DNA of 9,498 nt from an uncultured Ruminococcus sp. (GTDB taxonomy: Bacteria; Bacillota; Clostridia; Oscillospirales; Ruminococcaceae), in the NCBI GenBank assembly GCA_910579835.1, contig CAJTWQ010000059.1, positions 1 through 9,498 on the forward strand. The letters are read 5' to 3'. The notes beneath the pieces are model-generated. The model did not search any database, was not told the origin of the DNA, and saw only the letters and a program-made list of their open reading frames with translations. This document shows positions 6,701 through 9,498 of this stretch, piece after piece. Within the stretch, counting starts at the first letter, position 1; every line of letters begins with the position of its first letter. Position numbers and translations under genes: made by a program.

Positions 6701-9498
6701 TAGCGTAGGCGGTGCAGGAGCAACTTATAACTGGGCTGGCGTTAAGCCTGACAGATTTGAAAACGAAACTGTTGACGGTAAAAATGTAACACACCACTAT
6801 TACGACATACCACAGCTTGGTTTGGCTCTTAAAGATATTCAGTTCCAGGCAGATTGGAATACTGGAGAAATAACCGGTTATAAGATTATTTCAAAATCAA
6901 CCGAAAGAGTTCGTTACAACAACGCAGAAAGCTTTGAAATGAAAACAGTTACTGTTAATGACAAGACTGCTTATCAATTCAAGATGTCAAATTCTCCGGC
7001 TTCTTTTGGAGCAAAGCTGAAATTCACAAAGTATCAGGCCGACGGTAAAACGTTGATAAAGGATACGACAGGTATGCAGTTTGCTATGTATGCAGTTGAT
7101 GCAGACGGCAAGCAGACAGGCGAGGCGGTTGCAGAATGGGACGCCAGAACCAAGGAATGGACTTTTGGCGGTTTCGGCAGTGGTCTTCAGGCTGGTTCAT
7201 ATGTTATAGTAGAAGAAGCTCCGCCTGCCGGATATCTTACGGCAGATCCGATTTACGTTAAAGTTTCGGTATCTGGATTTGGCATGCAGACGCAGTATAC
7301 TGTAGAAGCCGGAACAGATTTCAATAATCTTGAAGCAATTACTTCAACAGGTGATATGTGGTCAACTGAATTTGAAATTTCGATGTCTGACGAAAAGACA
7401 GAAATTGTTATCGACAAGAAAGAACTTCTTGCATCCGGCGATATCAGCACAGATGCTATTGACGGAGCAGTGTTTGAACTCACTCACGTCGAGGGCGGTT
7501 CCTTTAAGGACGTTATAGTGGGCGGAATTGAGCACAGTGCATCTGATACAGTTCTGAAATTTACCGGCGGCAGTAAGCTGTACGGTCTCAGAGACGGAAC
7601 GTATACCCTTAAAGAAACAGTAGCTCCTGACGGATATACCGTTGTTTCAGTATTTACATTCAAGATCGAAAACGGTGTTATAACAGAAGTTGGCACAGTA
7701 ACGGACGGAGATGTAACAAAGAGCGAAGACGGAAAGATTCTTACGGTTGCTGATAAGAAGTCTGTTTTGACCATCAGCAAGAGAGACATAAGCGGCGATG
7801 CAATTCCGGCAGAAGCAGGAAACGCGGAGTTTGTTCTCAGTTCGGAGAATACAACTTTTGACGGTGTAATAATCAACGGCACTGAGGTAACCGGCGAGAA
7901 TGTTAAGTCTTGCGAGATTAAAGCAAACGATATTGAAATTACAGGTCTTAAAGACGGTAAATACACACTTGAAGAAACAGCAGCTCCTGAAGGTTTTGAG
8001 GTTGTATCTAAGTTTGAATTTGAGATCGAAAACGGTGTTATCAAGGGAACACCTGCGGCAGTTACAAGCGGCAGGGTTGAGTACAGGTACGGCGGAAAGA
8101 CTCTCGTTGTTATGGACGAGGCTGAGAAAGAACAGCCTGCAATTCCTGTAAAAATTCAGAAAACTATTAAGGGACAGACAGCAGATTATCTTGCCGGAGC
8201 AACTCTTAAACTTACAGGCAAGAACGGCGATGCTGATATTATCTTTGATGAATCTGTAGGTGCAGACGTAACATTGATTGAGGATAACAAGGCTGTCACA
8301 TGGGTATCCGGAAGCGAGGCAAAGGTTCTCAATCTTAAAGAAGGTGCATACGAACTTACCGAGATTGAAGCGCCTGACGGATACATTCTCAGTAATGAAA
8401 CATTTGAATTCACTGTTAAGGCAGGCGAAACATCAGGCGGTTCAGAAGTCGAAGAAGGTGTAATTAATGCTGACGAGATGGTAGTTAAATTTGAAAACGA
8501 GCCTATCAGCATCAGCATTGACAAGAAAGATCTGACAAGCGGCGAAGAGGTTGAGGGCGCAGAAATAACTATTAGACGTATTGACGGAAAAATTGATTCA
8601 GACAATATTTCTTATACAAGCGATAAGGCGCCAACGTTTACAGAAGACTCACTGACATTTGTATCAGGCAAGGAACCGACTGTAATTGTAGGACTTCCGG
8701 CTGGAAAATATGTGATGACGGAAGAAGCTCCTGATGGTTATGATGCAATTTCAGAGTGGACTTTCACAATTTCGATTGAAGACGGCAAGGTTAAGGTTAC
8801 AGGCGATGAGGCTGAAAATAAGGAAGAATCTTATGTAGACTGCACCGGAAATTCAATTGTCGTATTTGATAAGAAAACTGAAACAACAACAACTTCCACA
8901 ACAACGACAACAACAAGCACAACGACGACTTCCACAACAACGACAACAACAAGTACAACGACGACTTCTACGACAACGACAACAACAAGCACAACGACTT
9001 CTACGACAACGACAACCACGACAGTAACAGCAGAAGTAAAGATTGCAAAGCAGGATGTTGAAGGCAGCGAAGTAAAGGGAGCTACTCTTATACTTACCGG
9101 CAAGGATGCAGACGGAAATGTAATTAAATTCGTTGACGGTTCAGTAGAACTTGGCAAGGGAGCAGAGCTGCTTAACGGTTATGGAGAAAGTCTCGCATGG
9201 ATTTCAGGCGACGCACCTACAACGGTAAAACTTGGTGACGGTACTTATGTACTTCACGAGGAATTAGCGCCGGACGGATATAAATTGGCAACAGACATCA
9301 AGTTTGAAGTCAAGAACGGCAAGGTAGTAGGTAAGGATGCAAATGTAATCGAAATGGTAGATGAGAAGATTACCACGACGACAACAACAACAAGTACAAC
9401 AACAACTTCCACAACAACGACAACAACAAGTACAACGACGACTTCCACAACAACGACAACAACAAGCACAACAACAACTTCCACGACAACGACAACAA
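3759..9498 (+). CDS. Giant secreted Cna-B/SpaA adhesin with choice-of-anchor A head (3' partial)
   Basis: At least 1913 residues in one frame, running off the window. Residues 1-38 (MKKSLGKR, then LLSGITSAALVVSYMIPSG) are a signal peptide. Residues about 85-460 resemble the choice-of-anchor A family: FCVFVSENF, AEGRVVVGGNIY, VLAPNAEI and GAIIAKKFRGNTEIGYRPFKG. Next come about nine Cna-B/SpaA beta-sandwiches starting near residues 468, 710, 811, 1085, 1214, 1335, 1462, 1583 and 1756. Most carry the YxLxExxAPxGY box. Such domains self-crosslink Lys to Asp or Asn with a catalytic Glu. Readable triads are K714/E763/D807, K1091/E1152/D1211, K1220/E1286/D1332, K1341/E1406/D1453, K1468/E1535/N1580, K1589/E1655/D1704 and K1764/E1834/D1868. 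Domains 1 and 3 lack a clear acceptor. Residues 568-708 and 938-1084 match nothing I know. A wall-anchor motif is expected beyond the window. Likely role: surface adhesin or pilin-like stalk; the ligand is unknown. Confidence 0.9.
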   Translation, partial: MKKSLGKRLLSGITSAALVVSYMIPSGLTLGGGMLSNAGESLGGGSAVDDVTLLVGTNPVDPSGNPYGTFSSVDEAISQYDRDYALGIASQFCVFVSENFSPTRSDAEGRVVVGGNIYTDLQDQTVYNIGKGDYITNKSLDEVLGNSEYAHIIWGANSPELSFPSQIYGDFKPRTVVQTQAGAEYISANLSAEKDNFYQTELLNVEAEIGKIKTKSEQLSKVKNQFDMEFFDANHVHTNGMGATVATVRYNGTDTTADTVYLNLDEFTDEEYKQFKSASIIRYEDIPELETPRTVNDTSGVPQTWKYAYIVINDSREGDVLIGSQKDWLQQYTFIKGKDASEAINISSGGGVWVKQDKDGQETYAVDKENKANNDIGVTSLLYNIPNASRVVIVSSAQGTVLAPNAEIVDAKTLKKEGTLSEVGITSVNDDNPHISGAIIAKKFRGNTEIGYRPFKGPISILGQDSSYSAEFKKVDTDGNAVPGAEIGIFEIVDGTADNISSVESDENGNIIIAIPTVNNAGEMSAKELYVEEIAAPVGFKESNERYYIDYYEKSTDYNSGTDNAISLPTWAVFAMYPKTTDGTKDDSNIRYYVVEYSYSDEAGKADLTADSKVKNVTNKIYIGSADSKVSITDDASVIETVKAGCTAVAEAEYVYSWDAESGKYSLISGTTDYDSYMDFDEEQGMVCPKLISPGTNEGEVPTITDSSQLWIRKVDVSGKQVSGAALVVSGGEFNKEIETDGTEWKLDVPDEIEIGVEYTLTEKTAPEGYKIADPIKFMVSADGKLHYGSESTDENTSDERLLVMTDNEQSRISFVKTNAESGEQISDCEFALIKLNDSALEKLKAGETNKLDALEEGADYEKITTFKSSADAAIYLEHFEDMAANAGVYALVETAVPMSQGGWGGSQPMYSQEHIGILNIFTVKADGSVYLGRDNVIESSIEGTIGDGVFNKNGDNKQQVAGVGIPEDMLVSQIDIIYTDSVGGAGATYNWAGVKPDRFENETVDGKNVTHHYYDIPQLGLALKDIQFQADWNTGEITGYKIISKSTERVRYNNAESFEMKTVTVNDKTAYQFKMSNSPASFGAKLKFTKYQADGKTLIKDTTGMQFAMYAVDADGKQTGEAVAEWDARTKEWTFGGFGSGLQAGSYVIVEEAPPAGYLTADPIYVKVSVSGFGMQTQYTVEAGTDFNNLEAITSTGDMWSTEFEISMSDEKTEIVIDKKELLASGDISTDAIDGAVFELTHVEGGSFKDVIVGGIEHSASDTVLKFTGGSKLYGLRDGTYTLKETVAPDGYTVVSVFTFKIENGVITEVGTVTDGDVTKSEDGKILTVADKKSVLTISKRDISGDAIPAEAGNAEFVLSSENTTFDGVIINGTEVTGENVKSCEIKANDIEITGLKDGKYTLEETAAPEGFEVVSKFEFEIENGVIKGTPAAVTSGRVEYRYGGKTLVVMDEAEKEQPAIPVKIQKTIKGQTADYLAGATLKLTGKNGDADIIFDESVGADVTLIEDNKAVTWVSGSEAKVLNLKEGAYELTEIEAPDGYILSNETFEFTVKAGETSGGSEVEEGVINADEMVVKFENEPISISIDKKDLTSGEEVEGAEITIRRIDGKIDSDNISYTSDKAPTFTEDSLTFVSGKEPTVIVGLPAGKYVMTEEAPDGYDAISEWTFTISIEDGKVKVTGDEAENKEESYVDCTGNSIVVFDKKTETTTTSTTTTTTSTTTTSTTTTTTSTTTTSTTTTTTSTTTSTTTTTTTVTAEVKIAKQDVEGSEVKGATLILTGKDADGNVIKFVDGSVELGKGAELLNGYGESLAWISGDAPTTVKLGDGTYVLHEELAPDGYKLATDIKFEVKNGKVVGKDANVIEMVDEKITTTTTTTSTTTTSTTTTTTSTTTTSTTTTTTSTTTTSTTTTT
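7398..8123 (+). repeat. Tandem duplicated Cna-B domains 5 and 6
   Basis: Domains 5 and 6 of the adhesin keep nucleotide similarity at an offset of exactly 360 bases. AGATCGAAAACGGTGTTAT occurs at 7663-7681 and again at 8023-8041, and the AAAGAAACAGTAGCTCCTGA region at 7611 matches 7971 onward. The proteins agree as YTLKETVAPDGY and YTLEETAAPEGF followed by IENGVI. This points to a more recent duplication than the other domains, which match only at protein level. Confidence 0.7.
8883..9023 (+). repeat. Thr/Ser-only linker 1, 36-bp tandem repeat
   Basis: Forty-seven consecutive codons encode only Thr or Ser, in the pattern TTTTTTSTTTTS (12 residues, 36 bases) repeated about 3.5 times. One unit is short by one Thr codon (33 bases), a sign of slippage or unequal exchange. 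Thr codons alternate between ACA and ACG, and the Ser codons between AGC/AGT and TCC/TCT, in a fixed order that repeats with the unit. The strand is almost free of G outside ACG and AGC. The stretch joins Cna-B domains 8 and 9, is likely extended and may be O-glycosylated. Confidence 0.93.
9372..9498 (+). repeat. Thr/Ser-only linker 2, same 36-bp repeat, runs off the window
   Basis: From 9372 the same TTTTTTSTTTTS unit resumes after domain 9 and continues to the right edge (42 codons seen, all Thr or Ser). It shares a stretch of about 40 identical bases with linker 1, so the pair can recombine and can confuse assembly. The protein continues beyond the window. Confidence 0.93.

Noticed and set aside
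7484..8044. A 186-codon minus-strand open frame inside the adhesin gene
   Set aside because: It is low in complexity (Ser/Val/Pro-rich), has no start signal and overlaps Cna-B domains that are clearly coded on the + strand.
8883..9023. 36-base periodic repeat as a possible CRISPR array
   Set aside because: The units are contiguous without spacers, stay in frame and encode only Thr and Ser; there are no cas genes nearby.
8831..9484. Val-rich open frames on the minus strand (8831-9157 and 9254-9484)
   Set aside because: They are the complement of the ACA/ACG Thr repeats, have no ribosome site, and lie fully inside the adhesin frame.

Overview
The window looks like chromosome from a low-to-moderate G+C Gram-positive gut or rumen anaerobe, most likely a Ruminococcus-type clostridium. 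The reasons are consensus -35/-10 promoters, AGGAGG-type ribosome sites, an ECF vitamin transporter component, glycerophosphotransferase chemistry, and a giant secreted protein whose Thr/Ser linkers (TTTTTTSTTTTS) resemble those of Ruminococcus surface and cellulosome proteins. The genus is an inference from style, not a database match.

Left part (2-2653, + strand): three closely spaced genes read as one operon. They are the C-terminal end of a sulfatase/LTA-synthase-like alkaline-phosphatase-superfamily enzyme, an 82-residue one-helix membrane protein with a YIDP motif, and a 672-residue protein joining a YidC/Oxa1 membrane insertase domain to a CDP-glycerol glycerophosphotransferase (TagB/TagF-like) domain. 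Together they suggest envelope polymer decoration with glycerol-phosphate-type groups. A strong hairpin at 2659-2686 ends the operon and can also serve the convergent gene.

Middle (2716-3758): a convergent gene on the minus strand encodes an ECF transporter substrate-binding (S) membrane component with its own promoter, leader and ribosome site. A divergent intergenic region of about 380 bases follows. It carries a near-consensus promoter for the large + strand gene and a leader with a two-level stem-loop.

Right part (3759-9498, + strand, running off the edge): one uninterrupted reading frame of at least 1913 codons encodes a secreted surface protein. It has a signal peptide, a choice-of-anchor A type head, about nine Cna-B/SpaA-type isopeptide domains, and two Thr/Ser-only linkers flanking the ninth domain. 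No stop codon was found when the frame was read through. Most Cna-B domains show a readable Lys/Glu/Asp (or Asn) triad for intramolecular isopeptide bonds, several in the Lys-Asp form known from Streptococcus pyogenes FbaB CnaB2. The C-terminal anchor lies beyond the window.

The points most worth a second look are the YidC-glycerophosphotransferase fusion and its operon, the series of Lys-Asp Cna-B domains, and the structured leader of the adhesin gene, which contains an alternative in-frame start.
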